Assembly: GCA_902780785.1 (NCBI GenBank)
Contig: CACZGS010000004.1
Location: 183,037-247,036, forward strand
Source: Oscillospiraceae bacterium
GTDB lineage: Bacteria; Bacillota; Clostridia; Saccharofermentanales; Saccharofermentanaceae
Direction: 5' to 3'
DNA: 64,000 nt
Shown one piece after another: positions 50,512-59,952 of this stretch. The notes beneath the pieces were generated by a model. That model searched no databases. It saw nothing but the letters and a program-made list of their open reading frames with translations, and was not told the DNA's origin. The number at the start of each line of letters is the position of its first letter. Positions within the stretch are counted from its first letter, which is position 1. A program made the translations under genes and the position numbers.

Positions 50512-51531
50512 TCAGTTGCTGTTCGCCGTTACCGCACACATCATGATGACCATGATCGCGATCTCTTCCGCGATAACCATAGCGAAGGCACTGTTGGTAA
50601 TGATAGCGGTGTTGGTGGCGATCGCATTTTGGGAGAAGATATCCGCAGAATTCCCGTCGCCGGCATAGACATCGCTCGCAAGGAGCGCACCAAACATCAG
50701 CCTTGTCTTCTTATCCATGCTGAGGCCGCCGAAGCCCTTGCTCTTCTTGAGGAAATCAGCCGCCTCGATTATCTCCGGAACGAGCACATCAGTAGGAACC
50801 TGAACGTCCAAAAGCGTTCCCAATGCAGGGAATTCAAGATATGTGCCGAACTTGGAGCCGTGCTCCTTGAATGCTGCGAAAAGCTCAGCGACCTTGTCGC
50901 ACTTTGCCTTCATGTCGCCTGCAGTGATCGCGAGGATCTGCGACAGCGCCTGAATGGAATTGGATTCAGCCTTGAGCTTAAGTTCTTTTCTGGTGTAGCG
51001 GTAGCACTCTTCCATATCTTCAATGACAGCGTCAACGTCGCGGCCGGACATAGCAAGGAGCGCTGCCAAAGCCAGGTCCTCAGATGATGTGAGGATCGGA
51101 TGGAGCTTGCTCATGCGGCGCATGATCTCGTTTGTCGTGACCTTAATGGATTCGGCGTCATCTTTTCTGCCGCGGTCAACGATTATCATGGCGGTGAGCA
51201 CCATGTATGAGTCCTCAAAGACCTTGCCCTTCATGAGCACGTTGAACACGTCGATCAGGTCGTCGATGTACTTTTCCATGTCGGGCGCCAATGCCATTCT
51301 CGCGAGAATGACGATCTCGGTCGCGTCCCTGAACGCTGAGAAGACGCCTGCCTTCTTCTTCAAGATATTTCTGGCTTCCTTCATTCTCTCGATGTCAGCC
51401 TGTTTTCCGGCGCTCGCGAAAAGCAATCCCGCAACGACCTGGCTCATTCCCATCTCGAAATAAAAGCCCTTGTCGATCGCCTGCTTGTTTGCAGCCAGTA
51501 ATTCAAGTTTGTTCGTAAATTCCTGATTCAT
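50512..51531 (-). CDS. DUF4003-like helical protein
   Basis: A 339-residue, mostly helical cytoplasmic protein. Repeats of the type KEARNILKKKAGVFSAFRD and KLHPILTSSEDLALAALLAM resemble the DUF4003 family of Bacillota, which has no assigned activity. The C-terminal 40 residues are hydrophobic (NTAIITNSAFAMVIAEEIAIMVIMMCAVTA) and may form one membrane helix or a buried helix. The ATG at 51531 has AGAGG upstream; 16 extra N-terminal residues are possible from an upstream ATG but lack a site. Single gene with its own terminator. Confidence 0.75.
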   Translation of the reverse strand: MNQEFTNKLELLAANKQAIDKGFYFEMGMSQVVAGLLFASAGKQADIERMKEARNILKKKAGVFSAFRDATEIVILARMALAPDMEKYIDDLIDVFNVLMKGKVFEDSYMVLTAMIIVDRGRKDDAESIKVTTNEIMRRMSKLHPILTSSEDLALAALLAMSGRDVDAVIEDMEECYRYTRKELKLKAESNSIQALSQILAITAGDMKAKCDKVAELFAAFKEHGSKFGTYLEFPALGTLLDVQVPTDVLVPEIIEAADFLKKSKGFGGLSMDKKTRLMFGALLASDVYAGDGNSADIFSQNAIATNTAIITNSAFAMVIAEEIAIMVIMMCAVTANSN

Positions 51532-51826
51532 CAGTCCTCTCCATTCCCCAAATAATTGATCATGTTTATATTTTACCATTTTCTAATAAGAGGGGGTTGT
51601 CATAACTGAATAAAGCCACGTATCCCCGCGGTTCTCCCCAAAGCAAAGAAAAAATACTCTTCACAGCCGCGAGTTCCGCAGAGCGCTTTGCGCTCGAGGA
51701 CCTGTCTGAAGCGGCAGAAGAGAATTTTTCGACTTGTACATACTTTTTACACATGCGGGATTTATACTCCAATTATCAGAAGCGGAGACGACGGGTGAAG
51801 GGTCGCAAATAGGGGGATAACAGGAA

Positions 51827-53332
51827 ATGAAGAAGACTTATATTAAATTCACCGTCCTTTTCTGCGCGTTAATATTGGCGGTGATGGTTCTTGGAGTAGT
51901 TCTGTTTACTCATATTCAGATCAGCGAAGAGAACCAGCGCTGGATGAACGACATCTCTCATACCATGAATGACAGGTTTGAGGATTATAACTCCTCTTAT
52001 GATAATTTCGACTCGTACATGGCAACTGTCAAGGGAATGGAGTTTTTCGAGAGAACATCGTATCCGGAAATCGGTTACTACGGCACTACCACCTGGACAT
52101 GGGATATGCTTAATCTTACCCGCACGTTAGACTCTGCTGCTTTCCAGCACGGTTCCACCATCCTCGGCGAGAGCGACTCGCATTTCGTTGAGGTCGTATT
52201 CTCGGATGTCAGTGATAATAATATAACCATTACTCTTTACAGGTCTCTGATAAAACAAAACAGCCCTTCGGAGATAACTGAAGACTTTGTCGTTACATCG
52301 ACTAAAGTTGAAGGAATAGTTACCCATGTTAATTACAGGCCGTCTGATGAGAATGACATGTATCCGTTGGATGCAGAGGCTAAGGAGAAACTTGAATATC
52401 TGAGAGACACGCAATACGGTCAGGTCTACGGTGACAAGTTCGGCTGGTTTACATCATATATGGCCTTTGACAGAACAGATTCAATGGACGGAAAATATAC
52501 CGTCAGAAGTCAGGATGTATTTGTATTCCACCCGTTTTCGACGGTTCTGGAAGATTATTTCTATGTTTACATCATGTTCGCGATCGTATTGATCATTCTT
52601 CAGTGTCTCACGGTCATCATGATGCGCAGGGTTTACATCAACAGGGAAAACTACGAAGCAAGGACAAAGAATCTTACAAGGAGCTTTGCGCACGAGCTCA
52701 AGACCCCTCTCGCAGTCACAAAGTCCTATGTTGAGAACTGGGATCTCATCGACGAGAGCGAGCGTCCGGCTATGGCAGCCAAGATCACTTCTGAGGTCGA
52801 ACACATGACCAAGATGGTCAATACCCTTCTCGACATCTCGAAAATGGATGCCGGCGATTTTAAGCTCGAACTTGAAGACGTCGAACTTTTCGACCTCACC
52901 AAAGTATGCTACAGGCACATGGAGGAACTTGCGAGAGAACGCAACATCACTGTCGACATCAGGCAGGACAGTGAGGACGGCGATTATATCGTTCAGGCCG
53001 ATCTCGACATGATGAAAATGGTCATCTCCAATTTCATGAGCAATGCGATAAAATATGGTAAGACAAAGGTCGATGTCCTTCTGGTTGACGGAAGTAACAA
53101 TGTTACATTCAAGATCACCAACGATGGTGACCCCATCAGCAAGAAGGATCAGAAGAAGATCTGGGATCTGTTCTACAAGAAGGACAAATCCGGCTCTGAC
53201 CGACTGACAAGCACCGGTGTCGGCCTCGCTGTCAACAAGAGCATCCTGGATATCCACAAGGCTAAGTTCGGCGTGGAGAGCAGTGTTGCAGGTACGACAT
53301 TCTGGTTTGAGATGAAAAAGGCAAAAGAATGA
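51827..53332 (+). CDS. sensor histidine kinase
   Basis: A 501-residue membrane kinase. Helices at about 7-28 and 243-265 enclose an extracellular sensor of about 210 residues without a named fold. The HisKA box FAHELKTPLAVTKSY places the phosphorylated His at about residue 289. The ATPase domain shows the N-box MVISNFMSNAIKYG, a G1-type loop around FKITNDGDPIS, and STGVGLAVNKSI (G2). A HAMP domain is not evident between helix 2 and the H-box. It overlaps the response regulator by 4 nt, giving a matched pair. Signal unknown. Confidence 0.93.
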   Translation: MKKTYIKFTVLFCALILAVMVLGVVLFTHIQISEENQRWMNDISHTMNDRFEDYNSSYDNFDSYMATVKGMEFFERTSYPEIGYYGTTTWTWDMLNLTRTLDSAAFQHGSTILGESDSHFVEVVFSDVSDNNITITLYRSLIKQNSPSEITEDFVVTSTKVEGIVTHVNYRPSDENDMYPLDAEAKEKLEYLRDTQYGQVYGDKFGWFTSYMAFDRTDSMDGKYTVRSQDVFVFHPFSTVLEDYFYVYIMFAIVLIILQCLTVIMMRRVYINRENYEARTKNLTRSFAHELKTPLAVTKSYVENWDLIDESERPAMAAKITSEVEHMTKMVNTLLDISKMDAGDFKLELEDVELFDLTKVCYRHMEELARERNITVDIRQDSEDGDYIVQADLDMMKMVISNFMSNAIKYGKTKVDVLLVDGSNNVTFKITNDGDPISKKDQKKIWDLFYKKDKSGSDRLTSTGVGLAVNKSILDIHKAKFGVESSVAGTTFWFEMKKAKE

Positions 53333-54015
53333 CAGTTAGTGGACATTCATATAGACTCCTGATAGCAGAAGATGATGTGTCTTTGAGGCACATCACTTCT
53401 GCTTTTTTTATTAACAATGGTTTTGAGGTCGACCAGGCCTCCGACGGCATCGAAGCATGCGGCCTCATCAGAGAGAACCGTTATGACGTAATAATCCTGG
53501 ACATCATGATGCCCGGCAAGGACGGCATTGAGGTCTGCAAATTCATAAGGAACTCCTACGATGTTCCGGTCATCTTCCTGACCGCGCTCGGCACTGAGAC
53601 CGACATCATCGAAGGTTATTCGGTAGGCGCCGACGAATATGTGACCAAGCCATTCTCCACCAAGCTCCTTCTCGCGAAGGTAAATGCCCTTATAAAGCGC
53701 TACAGGGGGCTCCTGGTTAAGGACGGACGCATCATAATAGATGAACTCGTTATAGAACCGTTCAAGCGTGTAGTGAGCGTTAACGGCAGGCGCCTTGATA
53801 TCTCGCCCAGAGAATATGAGCTTTTGCTCTATTTCGTCGAGAACAAGGAGCAGGTCTTATCGCGTGACCAGATCCTTGACGCCGTATGGGGCCAGGATTT
53901 CATCGGCTACGACAGGGCCGTCGACACCTATGTAAAGAAGCTCCGCCAGACTCTCGGCCCGGCCAGCAGGCACATCGAGACCGTCATCAAGAGCGGATAT
54001 ATGTGGAAAAACTGA
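53329..54015 (+). CDS. OmpR-family response regulator
   Basis: A 228-residue regulator. The receiver domain has acidic residues EDD near the start, the phosphorylated Asp at about residue 58 in VIILDIMMPGKDG, the conserved Thr in FLTALG and Lys in VTKPF. The C-terminal winged helix shows RRLDISPREYELLLYFVE, then LSRDQILDAVWG and DTYVKKLRQTLG, ending VIKSGYMW. It is paired with the kinase just upstream. Targets are not seen; the nearest downstream gene is convergent, so control of distant genes or of itself is more likely. Confidence 0.95.
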   Translation: MTVSGHSYRLLIAEDDVSLRHITSAFFINNGFEVDQASDGIEACGLIRENRYDVIILDIMMPGKDGIEVCKFIRNSYDVPVIFLTALGTETDIIEGYSVGADEYVTKPFSTKLLLAKVNALIKRYRGLLVKDGRIIIDELVIEPFKRVVSVNGRRLDISPREYELLLYFVENKEQVLSRDQILDAVWGQDFIGYDRAVDTYVKKLRQTLGPASRHIETVIKSGYMWKN

Positions 54016-54043
54016 TCCTGCTTAATTAGTAGTACGACTATTG

Positions 54044-54074
54044 AAAAGGGGCTGCCTTTGAAGGCAACCCCTTT
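54044..54074 (+). terminator. intrinsic terminator of the two-component operon
   Basis: AAAAGGGG/CCCCTTTT outer stem with an inner TGCCT/AAGGCA stem, then a T-rich tail. Confidence 0.85.
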
Positions 54075-54108
54075 TCTTTTGGAGAAAGTATTTTTGGTAT
54101 TGATTATA

Positions 54109-55068
54109 TCAACCAATGCCCGAAATCGTTATGATATGGATCTCCGGATCCTGATCCGTTAAAGCAGAGCTATCCTGCATCCATATCTCGCCTGAGCCGA
54201 AGCAAAGGCCATGGCTGTTACTGAACATGTCTTTGCAGTTTTCGTCTTCCATTGCCTTCCGGTCTTCGGCAGTTACCTTTTTGCCTTTGATAGCTTTGTC
54301 GAATTCGGCTTCGTTCTCAGCTGTAACACCGCAGACATTGACAGGGTATTTTACATACTTCTTAATGCCTTCCCAGTCTTCTGCAAGATAGAGCTCACGG
54401 ACCTCGGCTGCGATCTTTTCTACGGAAGCCTTATCCATATAAGTGAAAACTCTGTAGAAGTCCTTGTCGCCTGCGTCCGCAGCCGTGTTTGCATCTTTAT
54501 CTGCTGCCGTGTTCTTCTCTTCGGCAACTGCAGTTGAAGAATCCTTGTCCAACTGGAAGATCTTGCCGTTTGCGACGTCTTCCTTCTTGTCGGTCCATGT
54601 TACTGAATCGCCCGAAATGCTGAACAGGAAAGTGCCCGTTCCGTCGCTGTAAATAGTGTCTTCCTTCTCGACCTCGTCTGCAGCCTTGTAGACAACGTCC
54701 TTCTTAACGCAGTCTGTGTATTCGATGCAGTAGCTTGCGCTGTCATAGGTGCCTGTCATGGTCCATTCCTCAGCTTCGTTGTAGCTTCCGGACCATCCGG
54801 CCTTGATGTTTACCTTGTCGCCCTCGCCCTTCTCGAAAGAGATATAGCATCTGTCGCTGTAATACTTGCCTTCGAACTTGAAAGGCTCGCCGGGTGCGCT
54901 GAGGCTTACATCAGTCATGAGGTTATCTTCTGATACCGGCAATTCGCTTTCCTGTGTCTTTGTATTGCCGTTATCATCAGATGCGCCTGCCGGAGCGGAC
55001 GTTGAACATGCGGTCATGGAAAGCAATGTGCATGCTGATAAGACTGCGCTGATTAACTTCTTTTTCAT
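54109..55068 (-). CDS. lipoprotein of unknown function
   Basis: A 319-residue lipoprotein (MKKKLISAVLSACTLLSMTAC signal, lipobox at about 21). Residues about 55-170 form a beta-rich domain, FKFEGKYYSDRCYISFEKGE, ITGWSGSYN-type loops and TGTFLFSISGDSVTWTD, reminiscent of lipocalin or DUF-type calycin folds. A Lys/Ala/Asp linker follows. The C-terminal 110 residues (SVEKIAAEVRELYLAEDWEG, then LCFGSGEIWMQDS) form a second small domain. No known enzyme motif. The start at 55068 opens the signal peptide. It converges on the two-component operon terminator. Confidence 0.7.
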   Translation of the reverse strand: MKKKLISAVLSACTLLSMTACSTSAPAGASDDNGNTKTQESELPVSEDNLMTDVSLSAPGEPFKFEGKYYSDRCYISFEKGEGDKVNIKAGWSGSYNEAEEWTMTGTYDSASYCIEYTDCVKKDVVYKAADEVEKEDTIYSDGTGTFLFSISGDSVTWTDKKEDVANGKIFQLDKDSSTAVAEEKNTAADKDANTAADAGDKDFYRVFTYMDKASVEKIAAEVRELYLAEDWEGIKKYVKYPVNVCGVTAENEAEFDKAIKGKKVTAEDRKAMEDENCKDMFSNSHGLCFGSGEIWMQDSSALTDQDPEIHIITISGIG

Positions 55069-55231
55069 TAATTCACCATTCCTTCCGTCCGTCATGGACA
55101 TTACTTTAGCAGCAATTATTATCCCCGCTGCAAGGCCCTAGATTGTACCCCAGTCAAATCACAAGAATGGGTTAAAGCCGTGGCAAAAAAGTGGTGAAAA
55201 TGAAGGCGTAACGGAAAAGACATTTAAGAGG

Positions 55232-55240
55232 TGATATAAT
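55232..55240 (+). promoter_or_regulatory. extended -10 candidate upstream of two small membrane genes
   Basis: TGATATAAT, 81 nt before the ATG at 55322. A second possible -10 (TAGAAT after TG) is at about 55292. Which is used is open. Confidence 0.45.
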
Positions 55241-55321
55241 CAAATCGTGTTTATTTTTGTGGTGTAAAATGCGTTCTGCGGCCCTATGCTGTAGAATAGT
55301 ATTTGTAAGGGGGGAAGCAAT

Positions 55322-55630
55322 ATGAAGAAGCCTGCATACTTTATCATTCAGTTCCTTTGGGCCTTCTTTATGGCAGCCATCATCTGGTTCGGCTTTATCA
55401 ATACCTTATCAGTTAACGGCAACAACAGGACTGCAGCCATAATCATGATCGGCGGCTCCATATTCTATCTGCTCCTGACAATTGCATATATCGTCCTCGG
55501 CTGTAAGAAAGTCGAAGATTTCGGCTTCTGGATGATAGTCATAGCCGTGGCGGTCAGCATCGTCACAGTAGTCTTAGGCTTCTTCGTCGCCACAGGCCTC
55601 TCATATGCGATCTACCACGCAGGCGGCTGA
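55322..55630 (+). CDS. small membrane protein 1
   Basis: A 102-residue protein with three predicted helices (about 6-28, 38-60 and 68-95) joined by short loops; loop 1 reads NTLSVNGNNRTA and loop 2 CKKVEDFGF. No recognised family. AAGGGGGGAAG before the ATG is a strong ribosome site. A second small membrane gene follows 42 nt downstream in the same orientation, so they may act together. Preceded by a spacer of about 220 nt with promoter-like boxes. Confidence 0.65.
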   Translation: MKKPAYFIIQFLWAFFMAAIIWFGFINTLSVNGNNRTAAIIMIGGSIFYLLLTIAYIVLGCKKVEDFGFWMIVIAVAVSIVTVVLGFFVATGLSYAIYHAGG

Positions 55631-55672
55631 CATTCAGCCTGACAAATATAACTTAGGGATAGGTTTTTCGAG

Positions 55673-56014
55673 ATGGACAAGATTAAAAGAATGAACAGAA
55701 CACACATCCTCTGCGGCCTTGCCACAGGCGTTTCCACCATGTGCTTCATCGGCAATCCGGTTGTCTGCTTCATGTGGTTTCTTTCGGTGATCCAGAAGAT
55801 CCCGAGCTACATTTCCCAGACGAACTTCCTGCTTATCCTATGCGCAGTCGGCGCCGTAGGCAGCCTTGCCGCATCGATCGTTGCAAAAGTGCTGGATAAG
55901 GAGAGCCACTGGCCCGCCGTAAACATCGTATATATCAGCATCGTCACCGTTATAAACGGTCTTATTACCGCCGGCTTCATCGCGCTCATCAACGAGGCAG
56001 CAAAAGAGATCTGA
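55673..56014 (+). CDS. small membrane protein 2
   Basis: A 113-residue protein with three helices (about 11-30, 41-62 and 78-105). It has N-terminal DKIKRMNRTHILCGLATGVST and the central VIQKIPSYISQTNFLLILCAV. No known family. The ribosome site is poor (TAGG), and TTTTTCGAG lies immediately before the ATG. It is last in its orientation; the family A repeat A3 starts 27 nt after the stop and may act as its 3' border with the convergent peptidase operon. Confidence 0.6.
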   Translation: MDKIKRMNRTHILCGLATGVSTMCFIGNPVVCFMWFLSVIQKIPSYISQTNFLLILCAVGAVGSLAASIVAKVLDKESHWPAVNIVYISIVTVINGLITAGFIALINEAAKEI

Positions 56015-56040
56015 CGCAACAGGAAGGCCCGTTTTTTCGT

Positions 56041-56145
56041 TGTTGCAAAAATGTTGCAGAATAGCGCCTTCAAATATGCAACAAAAAATGCAATTTATCC
56101 TTTGTTGCAAAAAATGTTGCAAAAATCGAGCTTCTAACTGCAACA
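56041..56145. repeat. family A repeat, copy A3 (same geometry, diverged sequence)
   Basis: F at 56041, 56052, 56103 and 56115; R at 56077 and 56139. All distances between words equal those in A1 and A2 (11, 25, 26, 12, 24), although many of the non-word bases differ. Conserved beyond the words are GAATA after F2 and ATGCAA in the spacer. It lies between convergent genes, where no hairpin terminator is otherwise visible. Confidence 0.9.
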
Positions 56146-56161
56146 ATCAGACAGCTTGATC

Positions 56162-57616
56162 TTACGTTGTCTCTGAAGTAGCTGAAGTCTCAGACGTCTC
56201 GCCGGTCTCACTGCTCTCTGACGTACTCTCAGTTGCATCCGGCTCTTCAGAACCCGGCAGCGGATCCGGCGCCCATTTGTCGCAGATCACGATGTCTTTT
56301 ATCTCGAAATTCTCGAAATCAAAATCAACGACAACCGCCTTATAATCAAGCTTATTTCCTTCGGTAGGACCGGCAGTTACGGAGAGCTTGAGCTCGCCGT
56401 TAAGATATATAGGCGCAGGGAAACCGATAAAGCCCCACTGCACGTCATAGTCGCCCACGATGTTAGTGAGATAGCCCCACACCTGAAGGATGTTATCCTG
56501 TGAGATGCCTGACAGTTTTGAATAGAACTTGTTGTAGTCCGAAGGGATCTTATTGAGGTCGCTCTCGTTCATGGAACCCAGAATGAGGCAGAAGATCTTA
56601 TCCTTCTCGTATTCGGCGCCGACGTTATTGATGTAGAGCCTGACAAGAACTTCTCTCGGGTCGATCACCGCCTTCGGATCTTTCAAGGCATCGGGCGAAT
56701 TCTTCATGGCCTTAAAGACCTTAACGATCTCCTCATCCGTAAACCCGTTTGCCCTGAGGAGTTCTGAGAACTGATAATCCGTGTCGACATCGAAAAACAT
56801 GTTGTCGATCTTCTCGACACCGAAGATATATTTCATGCCGACAAGGAATCTTACTCTGGGCAGATAGGAATTGGGCGCGTACGTGAAATACTCGGATGTA
56901 TACATCTCGGCGCCGCCTTCGATGAAATACGAATACATGTACTCCGTCATCCTGCTCTTCTCATCGGCCGTGAGATCACTGTATTTCTTGAAGGAACCGT
57001 CATCTAACAGGCACATATATGCATCAACACCGTTTCCTCCGATATTCAGATCGATGAAATGCATGAGCTCATGGTAAAAGACCGCAGAATACGCTTCACT
57101 TCCCATTCTTGTCTCAAGATCGGGATCAAGCTCTATCCTGTTTGCCGTCTGCACATACTGACCGTCGATTCCGTCAGTGTGATTCATTGTTATCTTAAGC
57201 TCCCTGACTTTTGCGAAGAAATACTCCGCATTCTCAGTCTTCAGGTGGTCTGCAACGATCGGGTAAAGGTGGTAGAGATATTCGTATTTACCCTTGAAAT
57301 TCTGATTGGAACTGACAGCTTCAGCATACATGGGAAAGAGGTCGTACCTGCCCCTCAGATCTTCCTCATAAAGGCCGACCTGGGCCGCGATCCGCATTGC
57401 TTCGATCTTCGGATCTGGCGTGGGCGTAGGTGACGGCGTCGGCGACGGTTCCGTGGACTCGCCGGGCTTTACTTCTTCTTCAGCCTGACTGTGCGACGTC
57501 CTTGGCGAACGTGTCCTGAAACATCCGCAAAGTGAAAATGATGCAAGCAAAATGGACGCCGCCAGAACGACGCATTTTAACTTCATTCCTGAATATCCGA
57601 ATCTGTTGCCGATCAT
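56162..57616 (-). CDS. putative zinc metallopeptidase lipoprotein (copy 1)
   Basis: A 484-residue lipoprotein (hydrophobic KLKCVVLAASILLASFSLCGC near residues 11-31). A Pro/Thr/Ser spacer is followed by a helical domain. The zinc motif YHELMHFID (HExxH, about residue 182) and a downstream Glu in EGGAEMYTSEYFT, about 55 residues on, fit the gluzincin pattern. The C-terminal part DPREVLVRLYINNVGAEYEKD and a beta-rich tail follow. The acidic C-terminal tail is Thr/Ser/Glu rich. The ATG overlaps the upstream stop by 1 nt (TAATG). Paralogue of the upstream gene. Substrate unknown. Confidence 0.75.
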   Translation of the reverse strand: MIGNRFGYSGMKLKCVVLAASILLASFSLCGCFRTRSPRTSHSQAEEEVKPGESTEPSPTPSPTPTPDPKIEAMRIAAQVGLYEEDLRGRYDLFPMYAEAVSSNQNFKGKYEYLYHLYPIVADHLKTENAEYFFAKVRELKITMNHTDGIDGQYVQTANRIELDPDLETRMGSEAYSAVFYHELMHFIDLNIGGNGVDAYMCLLDDGSFKKYSDLTADEKSRMTEYMYSYFIEGGAEMYTSEYFTYAPNSYLPRVRFLVGMKYIFGVEKIDNMFFDVDTDYQFSELLRANGFTDEEIVKVFKAMKNSPDALKDPKAVIDPREVLVRLYINNVGAEYEKDKIFCLILGSMNESDLNKIPSDYNKFYSKLSGISQDNILQVWGYLTNIVGDYDVQWGFIGFPAPIYLNGELKLSVTAGPTEGNKLDYKAVVVDFDFENFEIKDIVICDKWAPDPLPGSEEPDATESTSESSETGETSETSATSETT

Positions 57617-59940
57617 TAAATCGCCTTCTCCCATGCGGTCTGAGCGGGCCATTTGTCCGTATTAAAGACCTTTCTTAATCCGTTGCTCAGCTCCTGAGCT
57701 TTTGCTTTCTGTTCAGGCGTCAGTTCGATGGGTTTGGAGCCTGATAAAGCAGACAGCATTAAATATTCATAAACAAGATGTCTGTCAGTATGAGCCGATG
57801 CAACAGCCTCAATACTGATAAAGTAATCGTTCTTTACATCCTTTTTTACATAATAAGACGTTATTTTTTCCTGGTCATCTTTTGCAACATAAGTTGCATG
57901 CCTTGATGCTTCATCGCTCTCGAAATATTTGAATCCTTCATAGTTAGTTTTCTGCCAGTCCTCATTGCTCAATAACGGCTCGCTACTGAATAGATTTCTT
58001 CTCAAAATGTAATTATCCGTCAAATCCCAAATATCACATATAAGTCTGCCCTGGACCGCAGTGACCTGGTCGGTAAATTTATTTCTTAAAAAGTACTCGC
58101 CAAAGTGTTTCTGAATATCTCCTTCCATCTGAAGATCATACTCGGTTGATACATAGAGCACGTAATAGCTGATACCATTTATCGTAACAGCCTTTTCCAT
58201 ATTGAAGAAATTTGCCGGAATATTGTTGTCATAAAGGCTTATGCCTATTCCGTTATACATTCCTCCGAACAGAAGTTGATCAAAATAATCCTCAGGATAG
58301 AGATCCAATACAGCTTCGATCTGATCAAGCGCCCTTTCGATCTTCAAAGGATTAGTTGCCTTATAATAATATTTGTTTCCGGTCAAAACTTCCGGTGTCA
58401 GATCGTCAAACCAGATGTATACTCCATGCTTGTTGCCCATCTCTTCTGCTCTTTTGTAGAGCTCGGTCATTTTCGGATTAGTTCCTTTGACTGTCTGATT
58501 ATGCGCAGCAGAATTATCAGTCTTAAGGCTGTTCAGATATTCAAAATCTTCGTCAGTCAGTTCGTACTTCTTCAGATGCCAATCCTTATACAGACTGATC
58601 TCCTTCACGCTCTTCTCATCAAAATCATAATCATAGATCACCGAAGTATAGAGCGGCTTATCATTTTTATATTCGCATATCATTGTTACCAGCTTTAACT
58701 CGCCGTCTATATAGATCGTATATGGATCTGCTTCGAAATAGCACTCATTCTTGCTGTTTTTCTTTTTCAAAGCTGCCTTCTTTAAACCGGCCGCTTCTTT
58801 AGATGCGCTGCTTGTAACTTTATTTATAAAATCTCTGTATTCAGTCGGAATGCTGTTAATGATCTCCTTGTTCATGCTGGCAATGATCCTGCAGAATTTG
58901 GCATCATTCTCATAATCAGGACCGATCTTGGTCTTATAAAGTCTGATCAGGACTTCTCTCGGATCGATAAATTGGGATTCATCGGTCATTACTTCATCAG
59001 TAACGGATGTTCTCAGCATGCGGATGATGTCCTCGCTGCTGAAGCCGTTATCCTTCAATAAATTGCAAAACTTTTCGTTTGAATTATAGCTGAAGAACAT
59101 ATCGTCTACTGTTTCTTTTCCGAAGATATATTCCAAGCCTACAAGGAATTCCAGGCCTAACGGCGTCAAGTCTGTACTGCCCTTGGTAAAGTATTGGGTC
59201 TTGTATTTCTCGGCGCCGCCTTCTGTTAAATATCCCATGTCGGAATTATAAACAACACGCTGTCCAAAACTAAAACCCTTAGATTCGTGTTCACTATAAG
59301 TAACTGTTTGAAACGTGCCGTCCTCCATGCAATATACTTCACCTATTTCTCCATCGATATAGGCATCAATAAAATGCAGGGATTCATGATATATAACCAG
59401 CGAAAAGTACTCATCTCCGTATCTTTCCATTGTTTCCGAATTGAACATGATCGAATTATCAATAAAGCCGCCGGCAAAATCATCGGTCTCGACCATGCCC
59501 ATTTCAACCGAGTTAACCTTGCCTAAGAAATAGTCCTCCTTCTCAGGCTTTATGTGATCAGCGATCATCGGAAAATAGCTGAACAGGTATGCATAGTAAT
59601 CCTTTGCCCCGCTATTGGTGACAACTGCTTTATAGTACCTGAGGAACAGTGAATACTTTCCCCTCAGGTCTTCCTTTGTAAGTCCGACTCTTTCGGCGAT
59701 CTTTATGGCCTCAGCTTCAGCTTCCTGATCGGACAATGCCAGCTTGGAAGCTGACGGAAACGGCGTGGGAACAAACTCTGTCTCTGTAGCACTGGTCTCA
59801 GTTGCTGCAGTCTCAGTCTCAGTTTCAGTCTCTGTAGCGTCAGGCTTAACATTGCACCCGCACAACATAAGGGGTGTGAGCATTACCGTTGCTGCCAAAA
59901 GTGAACATTCTGCCTTCAGGAATCTGGCTCTAATCCCCAT
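57616..59940 (-). CDS. putative zinc metallopeptidase lipoprotein (copy 2, longer)
   Basis: A 774-residue lipoprotein (lipobox MLCGC, about residue 29). The first 420 residues match copy 1: LTKEDLRGKYSLFLRYYKAV, then the zinc motif YHESLHFIDAY (HExxH, about residue 183), EGGAEKYKTQYFTKG, LVGLEYIFGKETVDDMFF and DPREVLIRLYKTKIG. The last about 280 residues (PKMTELYKRAEEMGNKHGVY, FDQLLFGGMYNGIGISLYD, then DLQMEGDIQKHFGEYFLRNKF) are extra and look like a second peptidase-like fold lacking HExxH. GGAG seven bases before the ATG sets the start. It is the middle gene of a three-lipoprotein operon. Confidence 0.75.
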   Translation of the reverse strand: MGIRARFLKAECSLLAATVMLTPLMLCGCNVKPDATETETETETAATETSATETEFVPTPFPSASKLALSDQEAEAEAIKIAERVGLTKEDLRGKYSLFLRYYKAVVTNSGAKDYYAYLFSYFPMIADHIKPEKEDYFLGKVNSVEMGMVETDDFAGGFIDNSIMFNSETMERYGDEYFSLVIYHESLHFIDAYIDGEIGEVYCMEDGTFQTVTYSEHESKGFSFGQRVVYNSDMGYLTEGGAEKYKTQYFTKGSTDLTPLGLEFLVGLEYIFGKETVDDMFFSYNSNEKFCNLLKDNGFSSEDIIRMLRTSVTDEVMTDESQFIDPREVLIRLYKTKIGPDYENDAKFCRIIASMNKEIINSIPTEYRDFINKVTSSASKEAAGLKKAALKKKNSKNECYFEADPYTIYIDGELKLVTMICEYKNDKPLYTSVIYDYDFDEKSVKEISLYKDWHLKKYELTDEDFEYLNSLKTDNSAAHNQTVKGTNPKMTELYKRAEEMGNKHGVYIWFDDLTPEVLTGNKYYYKATNPLKIERALDQIEAVLDLYPEDYFDQLLFGGMYNGIGISLYDNNIPANFFNMEKAVTINGISYYVLYVSTEYDLQMEGDIQKHFGEYFLRNKFTDQVTAVQGRLICDIWDLTDNYILRRNLFSSEPLLSNEDWQKTNYEGFKYFESDEASRHATYVAKDDQEKITSYYVKKDVKNDYFISIEAVASAHTDRHLVYEYLMLSALSGSKPIELTPEQKAKAQELSNGLRKVFNTDKWPAQTAWEKAI

Positions 59941-59952
59941 GATCAAGCTCCT

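Noticed and set aside
51566..51772. 68-residue frame on the minus strand
   Set aside because: It overlaps the kinase promoter region, has no family resemblance and lies opposite another open frame.
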